DNA from: Pseudomonadota bacterium
GTDB taxonomy: Bacteria; Pseudomonadota; Gammaproteobacteria; Burkholderiales; Burkholderiaceae_B
Assembly: GCA_023388835.1 (NCBI GenBank)
Contig: JAEWFK010000093.1
Span: 1 to 39,180, forward strand
Direction of reading: 5' to 3'
Length of the DNA: 39,180 bases
How positions within the stretch are numbered: position 1 is the first letter of the stretch; each line of letters opens with the position of its first letter. The position numbers and the translations under genes were made by a program. Under the pieces are notes generated by a model. The model had not been told where the DNA came from. It saw nothing but the letters and a program-made list of their open reading frames with translations, and made no database searches. Below, one piece after another: positions 16,985 through 25,785 of this stretch.

Positions 16985-18361
16985 GTGACTTCGTCCGCCT
17001 TTTCCACTTTGCCGCTTTCCTCCGCTCAGCTCGATAACCTCGCGCAGATGGGCTATACGGCCATGACGCCTATTCAGGAGCAGAGCCTGCCGGTCATCCT
17101 TGACGGCCGCGACCTGATTGCACAGGCCAAGACAGGCAGCGGGAAGACCGCCGCGTTCGGCCTGGGCATCCTGCACCGCCTGAATCCCGAACGCTGGGTG
17201 GTACAAGCGCTCGTCATCTGCCCAACACGGGAGCTGTCGGAACAGGTCGCCATCGAACTGCGCCGCCTGGCGCGCGCCGAAGGCAATATCAAGGTTCTGA
17301 CCCTGACCGGCGGCGCCTCGGCGAGGCCGCAAATCGAGTCGCTGGCTCATGGGGCGCACATCATTGTCGGCACACCGGGGCGCCTGCTGGACCTGATGGA
17401 CCGCGAGATTCTCGACCTTTCCGCCGTGCACACGCTGGTGCTGGACGAAGCCGACCGCATGGTCGACATGGGCTTCTTCGCCGACGTCGTGGACATTGCC
17501 CGCGCCTGCCCCACCACCCGGCAGACCCTGCTGTTTTCCGCCACTTATCCGGACACGATACGGCAGGATGCCGAGCGCCTGCTTCGCCAGCCGGAAATGG
17601 TGAAGATCGACACCGTCCATGCCGAAGGTCAGATCGTCCAGCGCTTCTATGAAGTCGAAGAAGCACGCCGTCTAGAGGCCGCCGCCACCCTCTTGCGCCA
17701 CTTCCGGCCCGAAGCGGCGCTCGCGTTCTGCAATACCAAGGCGGCCTGCGCCGACTTGGCCGCTTACCTGCGGCATGAAGGCTTCAGCGCTTTGGCGCTG
17801 CACGGCGACATGGATCAGCTGGACCGCGACGATGTGCTCGCCCAATTTGCGAACCAGAGCTGCAACGTCCTGGTCGCGACCGACGTGGCCGCGCGCGGGC
17901 TGGACATCCCGTCGTTGCCTATGGTGATCAACGTCGAGCTTGCCCGTGACCCTCAGGTGCATATTCACCGCATCGGCCGCACCGGCCGCATGCAGGAGCA
18001 AGGCCAGGCACTGAGCCTGTGCGCGCCTGAAGAGCGGCATGTCGCGGCGCGCATCGAGAAACAGCAGGAACAGCCGCTGGAATGGGACACGCTGCCGCGC
18101 ACGAAGAGTGATTCGCGCCCCGCCGCAGCGCCTATGGTGACCCTGCTCGTGCTGGGTGGCAAAAAGGCCAAACTCCGGCCGGGCGACTTGCTTGGCGCGC
18201 TGACTGGTGACGGCGGCCTGACGCGCGAGCAAGTCGGAAAGATCAGCATCACGGATCAGGTGTCCTATGTCGCTTTGGACCGGGACATCGCGCGCCGCGC
18301 CTTTCCGCGCCTGAGGGATATGCTGATCAAAGGGAAAAAGCAGCGGATGAAGCTGCTTTGA
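16985..18361 (+). CDS. dbpA: ATP-dependent RNA helicase DbpA
   Basis: 458 aa, starting at GTG 16985; no better start is in frame near the homology, and the E. coli gene also uses GTG. It has the DEAD-box motifs: Q-motif near MGYTAMTPIQEQ, motif I AKTGSGKT (48-55), PTREL, TPGRLLD, motif II DEAD (154-157), SAT, ATDVAARGLDIP and HRIGRTGR. The C-terminal ~75 residues (from about MVTLLVLGGKKAKLRPGD) are the DbpA RNA-binding domain, which directs the protein to hairpin 92 of 23S rRNA in large-subunit assembly. No clear Shine-Dalgarno is seen. A REP-like element lies directly upstream. Confidence 0.95.
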   Translation: MTSSAFSTLPLSSAQLDNLAQMGYTAMTPIQEQSLPVILDGRDLIAQAKTGSGKTAAFGLGILHRLNPERWVVQALVICPTRELSEQVAIELRRLARAEGNIKVLTLTGGASARPQIESLAHGAHIIVGTPGRLLDLMDREILDLSAVHTLVLDEADRMVDMGFFADVVDIARACPTTRQTLLFSATYPDTIRQDAERLLRQPEMVKIDTVHAEGQIVQRFYEVEEARRLEAAATLLRHFRPEAALAFCNTKAACADLAAYLRHEGFSALALHGDMDQLDRDDVLAQFANQSCNVLVATDVAARGLDIPSLPMVINVELARDPQVHIHRIGRTGRMQEQGQALSLCAPEERHVAARIEKQQEQPLEWDTLPRTKSDSRPAAAPMVTLLVLGGKKAKLRPGDLLGALTGDGGLTREQVGKISITDQVSYVALDRDIARRAFPRLRDMLIKGKKQRMKLL

Positions 18362-18492
18362 CTGATCGAAGCCCGACCGCTGTTTCTTTTGCGCACCGGC
18401 CCGTCCTTTATCCCCCGCTGCGTTCCCGCATCCTCTAACATGCCGCCTGGCCTGTCGTTGACGGGCCGCCTACCGCCTACCTGGCCTTCCTC

Positions 18493-18759
18493 ATGAAAAA
18501 AACCGATTTAGAAAAACACAAAGCCCTGAAGATCATGGGCAAAATGAACGCGTCTATCCCGCCGGATCGCTACGCGAGCGCCAATGCCGCACCCGACCGC
18601 CGCGAACAACGCCGGCTCGATCAGGCGGCAGGACTCGTCTCTTTCCCCGTCAAGCTGCGTCAGCCGATCATCACCGCCTTGCGCGCCAAGGCCGACGCAG
18701 ACGGCGTCAGCGTCAATGACCTTCTGAACGACCTGCTCACCGCAGCATTGAAAGACTGA
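18493..18759 (+). CDS. Small conserved-type hypothetical protein with RHH-like C-terminus
   Basis: 88 aa. The N-terminal half is basic and polar. The C-terminal half ([21 protein letters not shown], then [15 protein letters not shown]) has the strand-helix-helix pattern of a ribbon-helix-helix DNA-binding fold. It ends 2 bases before the YaiI-family gene and is probably co-transcribed with it. It could be a small repressor. The assignment rests on pattern only. Confidence 0.65.
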   Translation: MKKTDLEKHKALKIMGKMNASIPPDRYASANAAPDRREQRRLDQAAGLVSFPVKLRQPIITALRAKADADGVSVNDLLNDLLTAALKD

Positions 18760-18761
18760 CG

Positions 18762-19226
18762 ATGCATATTTGGGTGGATGCCGACGCCTGCCCCGTGGTG
18801 ATCAAGGAGATCCTCTACCGGGCGGCACAACGGTGGAGGCGACCCGTGACCCTGGTGGCGAACCAGATGCTGCGCACGCCGCCCTCGCCATGGCTTCGCG
18901 CGGTGCAGGTTCCCGGAGGCTTTGACGTCGCTGACGCCTATATCGTGGAACGCGCCGCGGCGGGCGATCTGGTGATCACGGGGGACATTCCGCTTGCCGG
19001 CGAGGTTCTGGCCAAGGGGGCGCTCGCGCTCAGCCCGCGCGGGGAACGCTATAGCCCTGACACAATCAGCGAGCGCCTGTCCATGCGCGACATGATGGAA
19101 GAGCTGCGTAGCGCGGGCATCGACACCGGCGGGCCATCGGCCTTGAGCCAATCCGACCGGCGTGCGTTCGCCAGCGCGCTGGATCAGCTTCTGCAGAAGG
19201 CGGAGCGTGAGAATCCAGCGCCGTAG
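18762..19226 (+). CDS. YaiI/YqxD family protein (DUF188)
   Basis: 154 aa. It starts with [20 protein letters not shown], the hallmark of the YaiI/YqxD family. Further family stretches are [40 protein letters not shown] and a C-terminal [13 protein letters not shown]. The fold is PIN-like with conserved acidic residues (D6, D8 and later Asp), suggesting a nuclease, but no activity is established for the family. It is cytoplasmic. Two bases separate it from the upstream RHH-like gene. Confidence 0.9.
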   Translation: MHIWVDADACPVVIKEILYRAAQRWRRPVTLVANQMLRTPPSPWLRAVQVPGGFDVADAYIVERAAAGDLVITGDIPLAGEVLAKGALALSPRGERYSPDTISERLSMRDMMEELRSAGIDTGGPSALSQSDRRAFASALDQLLQKAERENPAP

Positions 19227-19234
19227 ACTGCGGG

Positions 19235-19275
19235 CGGGCGACATACCTCGCCCGACACGGTCGTAAACCGACCGT
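19235..19275. terminator. Two tandem hairpins between convergent genes
   Basis: CGGGCGA (19235-19241) pairs with TCGCCCG (19248-19254), and ACGGTCG (19257-19263) pairs with CGACCGT (19269-19275). Both are perfect 7-base stems between the convergent YaiI-family and SDR-like genes. No long T-run follows on either strand, so bidirectional termination is likely but not certain. Confidence 0.45.
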
Positions 19276-19299
19276 CAGCCTTTCCGGGCTCGGAATTTA

Positions 19300-19875
19300 C
19301 TATTCTTCCAGGCCCAGACACGCCTTGTAGCCTTCCAACGCATCGGGCCACAGCGGCGCCCAGCCGCTGGCGCGCAACCGCGCATTCGACAAGCGCTTGC
19401 CGCTTGGCGCGCGCCATTCCCGCTTGGGCAGCGGCCCATCAATCAGCCCTGCCAGCTCGTCATACAGCTTCGCAGTCGGCATAGGCTGATCGTCCGTGCC
19501 GATATACAGCGACTGCGGATGCGGGAGATTCAATAAGTGCGCGCAGGCACGCGCCGCATCGTCAATATGAATGCGATTCGCCCAGTGGCCGGGCCCATCG
19601 GGGGCGGCGACCCTGCCGGACTGCAAACCATGCTCCGCCATCCTGTTGTCCGGCGAAGGCGCATACAGGATATGAGTGATCCGGCAGAATTCGCCGCGGC
19701 TGAGAAAGGAAAGGCTGTCTGCGCTGCGCAGGTCCCCTTCATGCCAGGTGATTTGATCGTGGGGCGTGGGCGCCACTCGGCGCCTGCGCAGGCCTATGCA
19801 TTTCCAATCCCCGGAAGCCAGTATTGCCGCCGTTCGCACGCACAGGTCGCCACCAACCAGTAGAAGTGTGTTCAT
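19300..19875 (-). pseudogene. SDR/NAD-epimerase-like protein (YeeZ type) with internal deletion
   Basis: 191 aa; YeeZ-type relatives are about 270-290 aa. The N-terminus LLLVGGDLCVRTAAIL resembles the family motif GCGDxGxR but is one residue shorter and has lost a glycine. After ITHILYAPSPDNR the protein jumps, through about eight residues, to GRVAAPDGPGHW and NRIHIDDAARACAHLL. The middle with the SSTSVYG and YxxxK catalytic region is therefore absent. The C-terminal part is intact (SNARLRASGWAPLWPDALEG). The frame is preserved, so a protein could be made, but it should lack dehydrogenase activity. Confidence 0.65.
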
Positions 19876-19977
19876 CCAGCTATCCTAGCCGAACGTCCAC
19901 CGCCAAACACGCTACATTAGACCGGCACTCGCCCGTTTCCCAACGGCCCTGCCACCCCTCATCGCTGACCCATCTTC

Positions 19978-22086
19978 ATGTCTTTTGCCTCTTCATCCGA
20001 CCGCCATGCCCATTGGCCTGACGTCTCCCCGCCCATCGCACCGCGCGAAGATCATGAAATACTTCAACTGGGCCGCACGCGGGTCGATTCCTACGCGTGG
20101 ATGAAGTTCATCCCAGCTTTCGGTACCCGCGCGCTCGAGACGCTGCCTGCCCGCCTGCGCGAACAGCTGGAAGCGGAGATGGAATATGCCCAGGACATTC
20201 TGCGCCCCTTGGCGGACGACGCGCGACACTTCTACGATCGTATGGCGCAAAGAGCGCCCCAGGCCAGCGAGCCTTTGCCCGCGTCGTCCAGCGGCTGGCG
20301 CTACGAATCCCGGTTGCCCGCCGGGCATGCACACCGCGTTTTTTCGCGCGTCGGTCCGGATGCAGGCGCCCAGATACTGTTCGACGAGGCCGAGCGCGCG
20401 AGCGGCCACGCTTACTATCGCGCCACGGGCCATCAGGCCAGCCTGGATGACCGCTACTTCGCCTGGGCCGAGGACGTAAGGGGAGACGACCGCCACCACA
20501 TCTGCATTCTTGACATGGACAGCGGCGTGGTCCGCACGGTGGTGCCGGCCGATGCCTTCGGCTATGGCGGTTTTACCTTCTCGCCGTCCTCTCATTACCT
20601 GTTCTGGATCTGGCGCGATGCCTACAGCCGGCCGACCCGCCTGTACCGCTCGCCAGTTGATGGCGGCGAAGCCGAGCTGGTCTACGAAGAGCAGGATCCC
20701 GCCATCTTCATGCAGGTCGCCCGCACAGCGGCCGACGGCTTTGTGGCATTGACGCTGGCCGGGCCGGACACGAGCGAAGTCCGCCTGATTCCGGCCGCGG
20801 CAGAAACCGCCTCCCCTCGCATCCTGCGGCCGCGGCGCCGCGGTGTGCGTTACGAAATCAATGAATGGAACGATGCGCTGCTGATGCTGACGGACGCCGA
20901 AGAAGCCTCGGATCGCAAGCTGCTGAAGCTCGACCCGGTGGACTTCTCGGAACAGGCTGTCCTGGTCCCGCATCGGACCGGCACGCCCATCATTGCGGTC
21001 CTTCCCTTTGCGGAAGCGCTCGTGCGGTTGGAACGCGTCGACGAGCTGCATCGCCTGGTACTCATGTACCCGGACGGAAGGGAAGCTTCAGTCGACTTCG
21101 ATGAGCCGGCCTACACCATCGAACTCGTGCCTTCCCAACCGTACGAGGCCCGGTACGTGCGTATCGTTCACCAGACGCCATCCCGCCCGCCACGCTGGAT
21201 GGACATCGGATTCGAGGACGCCCAATGCCGGGTGGTGGCTCAGGAAAGATTGAGCGGTTTCGACCCGGCGGCTTACCGGGTCGAACGGCTGCACGCGCGG
21301 GCAGCCGATGGAGAGACCATTCCCATTACGATTCTTTCCCGAAGCGATGTTCCAGCGGATACCCCGCAACCCTTGCTGCTGACGGGCTATGGCGCCTACG
21401 GCATATCCAGCGAGCCTCGCTTTTCCTTGCCCGCCACCGTGCTGGTGGATGCCGGGTTTCGCTATGCCATTGCACATGTGCGTGGCGGCTCTGAGAAAGG
21501 CCAGCGCTGGTATCAAGACGGTTGCCGCGAGAAAAAGCGTAATTCCATGACAGATTTCATCGCCTGCGCGCAGCACCTGCGGGACACCGGCTATGCCGCC
21601 CCGGGCAAAATCGTGGCCCATGGAATCTCGGCCGGCGGGCTGCTGGTCTGCGGCGCCATGAATATCGAGCCGCAACTGTGGGCCGGCGTGATCGCGCAGG
21701 TTCCTTTCGTGGACATGCTCAACACGATGAGCGATGCCGATCACCCTCTGGTCCCCCTGCTGCGGCCGGACTGGGGCGATCCGCTCGCCGATGCCTACGC
21801 CTACGACCATATGGCGGCGCTCTCGCCTTACGAGAACGTGAAGCGGGCCGCCTACCCGCCCGTGCTCTGCACGGCAGGCTTGAAGGACGATCGCGTCCCA
21901 TACTGGGAACCGGCGAAGCTGCTGGCCAACATTCGGCATCACTCCACCAGCGGGCAGCCGGCCGTGCTGCTGCTGAACCCGGACAGCGGCCATCAGGAGA
22001 GCGACGACCAGAACGCCGAATTCACCCAGGCGGCGCTCCTGTGGGCCTTTGCCCGGCATTGTGTGGATGCTTGTACGTCTGCATGA
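19978..22086 (+). CDS. S9 family peptidase, oligopeptidase B-like
   Basis: 702 aa, the usual size for prolyl oligopeptidase/oligopeptidase B. The N-terminal half is a beta-propeller with an early DSYAWMKF in place of the usual DPYAWL. The C-terminal alpha/beta hydrolase has the catalytic serine in HGISAGG (S551), the Asp in GLKDDRV (D637) and the His in DSGHQES (H672). It probably cleaves short peptides after basic residues in the cytoplasm or periplasm; no signal peptide is obvious. No strong Shine-Dalgarno was seen at ATG 19978. Its last 65 bases overlap the convergent MFS gene. Confidence 0.88.
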   Translation: MSFASSSDRHAHWPDVSPPIAPREDHEILQLGRTRVDSYAWMKFIPAFGTRALETLPARLREQLEAEMEYAQDILRPLADDARHFYDRMAQRAPQASEPLPASSSGWRYESRLPAGHAHRVFSRVGPDAGAQILFDEAERASGHAYYRATGHQASLDDRYFAWAEDVRGDDRHHICILDMDSGVVRTVVPADAFGYGGFTFSPSSHYLFWIWRDAYSRPTRLYRSPVDGGEAELVYEEQDPAIFMQVARTAADGFVALTLAGPDTSEVRLIPAAAETASPRILRPRRRGVRYEINEWNDALLMLTDAEEASDRKLLKLDPVDFSEQAVLVPHRTGTPIIAVLPFAEALVRLERVDELHRLVLMYPDGREASVDFDEPAYTIELVPSQPYEARYVRIVHQTPSRPPRWMDIGFEDAQCRVVAQERLSGFDPAAYRVERLHARAADGETIPITILSRSDVPADTPQPLLLTGYGAYGISSEPRFSLPATVLVDAGFRYAIAHVRGGSEKGQRWYQDGCREKKRNSMTDFIACAQHLRDTGYAAPGKIVAHGISAGGLLVCGAMNIEPQLWAGVIAQVPFVDMLNTMSDADHPLVPLLRPDWGDPLADAYAYDHMAALSPYENVKRAAYPPVLCTAGLKDDRVPYWEPAKLLANIRHHSTSGQPAVLLLNPDSGHQESDDQNAEFTQAALLWAFARHCVDACTSA

Positions 22087-23341
22087 ACAGGCCGGTGGCG
22101 CAGACCACGGATATCACCAAGGCTGGAATGGCGGTCAACGTGATCGCATTCACCATATGGCCGTTGAAGATCCGATCGGAGAGCACGCCGGCCACCACGG
22201 GGCCGGCGGCGCCGAATACCGATACAACGAAACTCCATATTGCGAAGCTGCGCGCTCGCAAGGTGGCCGGCGTCAGATCCTGAACCATGGTCGGCACCAG
22301 AGCGTTGGCCGTACTGGTCACAAACAGGGTCGTGCCCACGACGGCAAAGGCGTGATCAAGCGAGCCCACGCCGGCCAACAAGAGCAAGACGGGCACTGCG
22401 ATCAAAGTGCAGAAGCCCATGATGAGCGGGCGCACCGCCATGCCCAGGCGCGGCGCGAGCAAGCGGTCAAGCAAGCCCGCCACCGGCAGGCAACCCACCG
22501 AGGTCACCAGTACGATGAGCCCCATCGCATGGCCGACCTGACCCGGCGCGGCACCGAATCGCCGTTCAAGCGCCAGCGAAATCAGATGGTTGATCGCTTG
22601 CACGGCAATGACCATACAGCCGGCCGCAGCTACGAAAAGCGCGAGGGGCCGCCAGCGTCGGCGCAGGAAAAGCCTGAGCGAACGGCCGCTTGCGAGGTCA
22701 GCCGCCCCGATACGTCGGGGAGGATCCGCCGTGAGCGTACCGAACAGCAACAAGGGCAGACCTGCAAAGGAAAGCAGCATGAAGGCATTGCGCCAGGGCT
22801 CGATGGCCAGCGGCGACAGATCGGCCGCAACGGAAAGCAGGTCGCCGGCAAAATAGAACCCGCCGCTGGCGCCGGCCGCCACCAAGGCGGCGAAACCGAG
22901 ATTGGCCATGACCCGGTGCCTTTCGGGAGCGAGATCGGGGATCATGGAGTACACGAGCGGCACCATCGCAAATTCGGTGATGCCGGCTGCCGAGCGGCCG
23001 ATGAAGAACAGCGGAAAGTTGGGCGCGATGGCGCTCAATACCATCATCGCCGTCGACGCCAGGATCAGGCACAGCAGCAGCCGCTTGCGTGAATAGCGGT
23101 CCGCAAAACGGGCAAGCGGCACAGCCAGCGCGCTGCCGACCAGTACACCCGCCAAACCTTGCAGCGCTCCCAAAGCCGCGTCGCTCACGCCGAAGGTCTT
23201 CTGAATGGCGGAAAGCGATATGGCTTGCAGGCCCATATCGCTCAGTTGCACGCCAGCGGTCACGCCCAGAAAGGCGACCGTGAAGAGGCCCTGGGCGTTC
23301 CACTTCAGCGGCGCGCCATCATACGCCTCGGATATCGTCAT
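22022..23341 (-). CDS. MFS transporter, Spinster-like
   Basis: 439 aa with about 12 hydrophobic segments. The loop 2-3 motif ARFADRYSRKRLL is the major facilitator signature, and LSDMGLQAISLSAIQKTFGV and LGALQGLAGVLVGSALAVPL cover helices 1-2. It starts 18 bases after the stop of the TonB-dependent receptor gene and is probably in the same operon. It could move a siderophore or its iron complex across the inner membrane; that is inference from position. The C-terminus overlaps the convergent peptidase gene by 65 bases. Confidence 0.87.
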   Translation of the reverse strand: MTISEAYDGAPLKWNAQGLFTVAFLGVTAGVQLSDMGLQAISLSAIQKTFGVSDAALGALQGLAGVLVGSALAVPLARFADRYSRKRLLLCLILASTAMMVLSAIAPNFPLFFIGRSAAGITEFAMVPLVYSMIPDLAPERHRVMANLGFAALVAAGASGGFYFAGDLLSVAADLSPLAIEPWRNAFMLLSFAGLPLLLFGTLTADPPRRIGAADLASGRSLRLFLRRRWRPLALFVAAAGCMVIAVQAINHLISLALERRFGAAPGQVGHAMGLIVLVTSVGCLPVAGLLDRLLAPRLGMAVRPLIMGFCTLIAVPVLLLLAGVGSLDHAFAVVGTTLFVTSTANALVPTMVQDLTPATLRARSFAIWSFVVSVFGAAGPVVAGVLSDRIFNGHMVNAITLTAIPALVISVVCATGLFMQTYKHPHNAGQRPTGAPPG

Positions 23342-23359
23342 TTACCGTGTGGCTTACGC

Positions 23360-25531
23360 TCACCATTGGTACTGGAGCTGCAGGTCGACGGTTCTTCCCG
23401 CACCGTAATAGCAGTAGAAGTCGCAACCGGCCACATAAGTCTTGTCGGTGAGGTTGCGGGCGTTGAGCTGCAGCGCCCATTCCGGGGCAATCTGGTAGCG
23501 CACCATCATGTCCACGAGGGTGTGGCTGGGAATGGCCTCGCCCGGATAATAGCGCTCGTCCTCGGTCGAGCCATGGTAGCGTGCGCCGGCCGCCACGGTC
23601 AGTTGGCTGCTGTTGGGTAACGTGAAGCGGTGACTGAGCCAGAGGCTGGCCTGATGCTTCGGAATGAGCGGTGTGCGGACGGTCTGATCGGCGGCGATGT
23701 CCTGGCGCGAATGGTTATGGGTGTAGGAGACCTTCACCGCGGTGTCGGGCGTGATATTGAAATCACCCTGAATTTCCACGCCCTGGTTGCTGCGTTTCCC
23801 GCTTTGGGTCTGGATGTTGGACACATCGGAAATCAGGGCATTCTTCTCTTCGACATCGAAATAGGCGACTGTCAGCGCGCCATCCAGCCACGAAGGCTCC
23901 AGCTTGACACCGACTTCGGTCTGCTTCGCTTCGTAAGGCTGGTAGGTCCTGCCATAGCCGTCGACCCCGGAGACGGGCTTGAAGGATTCCGAATAGCTGA
24001 TGTAGGGCGACACCCCGTAGTCGCTGATATACATGGCGCCGACATTGAAACTGTTGTGGCTGACATCGTAGCCCGCGTCGCCCCCGTTGATGTTGCCCGT
24101 GCCTTTCGCGCGATCATGGCGAACGCCGGCGTTGAAGTTCCAATGCTCGCCCACGCGAAGCTGCGCCGAGGCATACATCCCGAACTGCCTGGTATCGAGT
24201 TCGTAAGGCGCCGCGTTCACGTCGAAGGGCGCGCCATACACGGGCTCGAACATATCAAGGTTGGGCACCAGGCCAAAACCATTGTTCTCGCCAGAGGTCC
24301 CTGACCTCAGGTAATCGAAGCCAATGACCGGCAGCAGCTCGATGTTGTCACCCAGTTTCAGCTTGCCGCTCATGCGATTGTCGATGTAATGGTTGCGGGT
24401 GCTGCCGTCCGTGTAGGTATAGCCTCGCAGCAATTCGCGGTTGCCATCAGAACCATAGGCGAACACATTGCGCTGATCCACGCTCAGCCGAGAGTATTTG
24501 TAGTTCTGCGTGAAGGTCCAGTCATCGGAAAACTTATGGCTGAACAGCCAGCCCGCGCTCAGCTGCGTACGCTCGAGGTGGTCGAAGCCGGGCTCGCCCG
24601 CATTCAGACGCCGATCGATCTGGCCGTAGGGCGTATCGATAATGGTGCCGTAGGCAGGCAGGAAGCCGTTGGTGGGGGTGCCGTCCTCGCGCTGGATACT
24701 GGTGAGCAGCGTCAGCGATGTACGTTCGCTGAACTCGAAGGTGGCACTGGGCGCAAGGTAAAAGCTCTTCATGTCCGTATGCCGCTGCTGCCCGTCTTCG
24801 CGGCGCGCTTGCGCCACGATGCGGTAATAGGCTGTCCCGGCTTCATTCGCAATGCCGTTGTAGTCGAGCCCCAGGCCCGCGCGGCCCCGGTGGCCCGCTT
24901 CGGCCTGCATCAGCAGCGCCTCTTCCTTCTTCGGCCGCTTCGTCACCAGGTTAACAACCCCCCCGGCTTCCGACGCACCGAACACCAGCGAATTCGGCCC
25001 CTTCAGCACCTCTACCGTCTCAACGCCAAAGAGCTCCGGCTTCCAGACGAAATAGCCGTTTGGAATGGTAGGCGTGCCGTCTAAAGAGATGGATGCGTCG
25101 AAACCGCGGATCTTGAACCATTCCACCTTGTTGTCCGCGCCAAAGGGCTCGCTCACGATCCCCGCCTGATAATGCAAGGCCTGGTCGAGCTTGCGGGCGC
25201 CCTGATCCTCGATGTCTTTTCGGCTGAGCACGGCGCTGGAGTTCGGAGCGTAGAAGTCCAGGCTTTGAAGGTCGCCCACCGTTCCGACCACGGTCACCGT
25301 GCCGAGGGTTTGGACCGAGGTCGCGTTGGCGTCGGCTGACCCGGACGCAGAGGAGCCCACGGGCTCACTAACGGAAGTAGCGGTAGCGGGACTGGACGCG
25401 GCGGTAGGCGCGGCAGCCGGGCCGGCACCCGCCGCGCCGACCTGGGCGTGGGCCGGCATGACGACGGCAAGACTGCTTGTCAGCGCCAGAAGCGCGCCGG
25501 CGACGGGAAAGGGAGATTTCATTTCGCGCAT
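23360..25531 (-). CDS. TonB-dependent siderophore receptor
   Basis: 723 aa from ATG 25531, preceded by GGAAAAC; a second ATG three codons later is an alternative. Signal peptide about 1-30 (ending MPAHA-Q). An Ala/Thr/Ser-rich spacer leads to the plug domain (LSRKDIEDQGARKLDQALHY, WFKIRGFDASISLDG, VEVLKGPNSLVFGASEAGG). The rest is a 22-strand barrel ending in an aromatic residue (LQLQYQW), as required for outer membrane insertion. There is no long N-terminal signalling domain, so it is not a FecA-type transducer. A Fur-like operator overlaps the promoter. Expected role: uptake of ferric siderophore. Confidence 0.93.
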   Translation of the reverse strand: MREMKSPFPVAGALLALTSSLAVVMPAHAQVGAAGAGPAAAPTAASSPATATSVSEPVGSSASGSADANATSVQTLGTVTVVGTVGDLQSLDFYAPNSSAVLSRKDIEDQGARKLDQALHYQAGIVSEPFGADNKVEWFKIRGFDASISLDGTPTIPNGYFVWKPELFGVETVEVLKGPNSLVFGASEAGGVVNLVTKRPKKEEALLMQAEAGHRGRAGLGLDYNGIANEAGTAYYRIVAQARREDGQQRHTDMKSFYLAPSATFEFSERTSLTLLTSIQREDGTPTNGFLPAYGTIIDTPYGQIDRRLNAGEPGFDHLERTQLSAGWLFSHKFSDDWTFTQNYKYSRLSVDQRNVFAYGSDGNRELLRGYTYTDGSTRNHYIDNRMSGKLKLGDNIELLPVIGFDYLRSGTSGENNGFGLVPNLDMFEPVYGAPFDVNAAPYELDTRQFGMYASAQLRVGEHWNFNAGVRHDRAKGTGNINGGDAGYDVSHNSFNVGAMYISDYGVSPYISYSESFKPVSGVDGYGRTYQPYEAKQTEVGVKLEPSWLDGALTVAYFDVEEKNALISDVSNIQTQSGKRSNQGVEIQGDFNITPDTAVKVSYTHNHSRQDIAADQTVRTPLIPKHQASLWLSHRFTLPNSSQLTVAAGARYHGSTEDERYYPGEAIPSHTLVDMMVRYQIAPEWALQLNARNLTDKTYVAGCDFYCYYGAGRTVDLQLQYQW

Positions 25532-25590
25532 GTTGTTTTCCGTGTTCGACGAAGGACACGAACGCCGGCGTGCCGCCCCGAGGCCAATAA

Positions 25591-25611
25591 TGCAATTAAG
25601 AATGATTCGCA
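25591..25611 (-). promoter_or_regulatory. Fur-box-like operator of the TonB receptor gene
   Basis: TGCAATTAAGAATGATTCGCA has Fur-box character (AT-rich, GAATGATT core, TGC/GCA ends) and lies directly downstream of the predicted -10. A wider perfect inverted repeat AATGCAAT (25589-25596)/ATTGCATT (25617-25624) frames it. Iron repression of the receptor/MFS operon is the expected effect. Confidence 0.6.
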
Positions 25612-25640
25612 ACTTTATTGCATTGTGTTTTCAGATGCAA
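25612..25640 (-). promoter_or_regulatory. Sigma70-type promoter of the TonB receptor operon
   Basis: On the minus strand TTGCAT (25640-25635) and TAAAGT (25617-25612) are separated by exactly 17 bases. The Fur-like site starts right after the -10, where it would block initiation. Confidence 0.5.
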
Positions 25641-25720
25641 GACGGGCTTTTACGGGGTAGGAGGCCGCCTTATATAACAATGAGTTTAAATTTTTAGGTT
25701 TCTAATATATAAAGGCAGAG

Positions 25721-25750
25721 TTGCGGATCGCTGATGCAGATCCCTATAAG
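25721..25750 (+). promoter_or_regulatory. Candidate promoter of sorA
   Basis: TTGCGG (25721-25726) and TATAAG (25745-25750) are 18 bases apart, with the SorA start 36 bases downstream. Reasonable sigma70 spacing; the region is AT-rich compared with its surroundings. Confidence 0.45.
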
Positions 25751-25785
25751 CTGAAAAAACCACATTTTCCACTAGGAGGTTGTTC

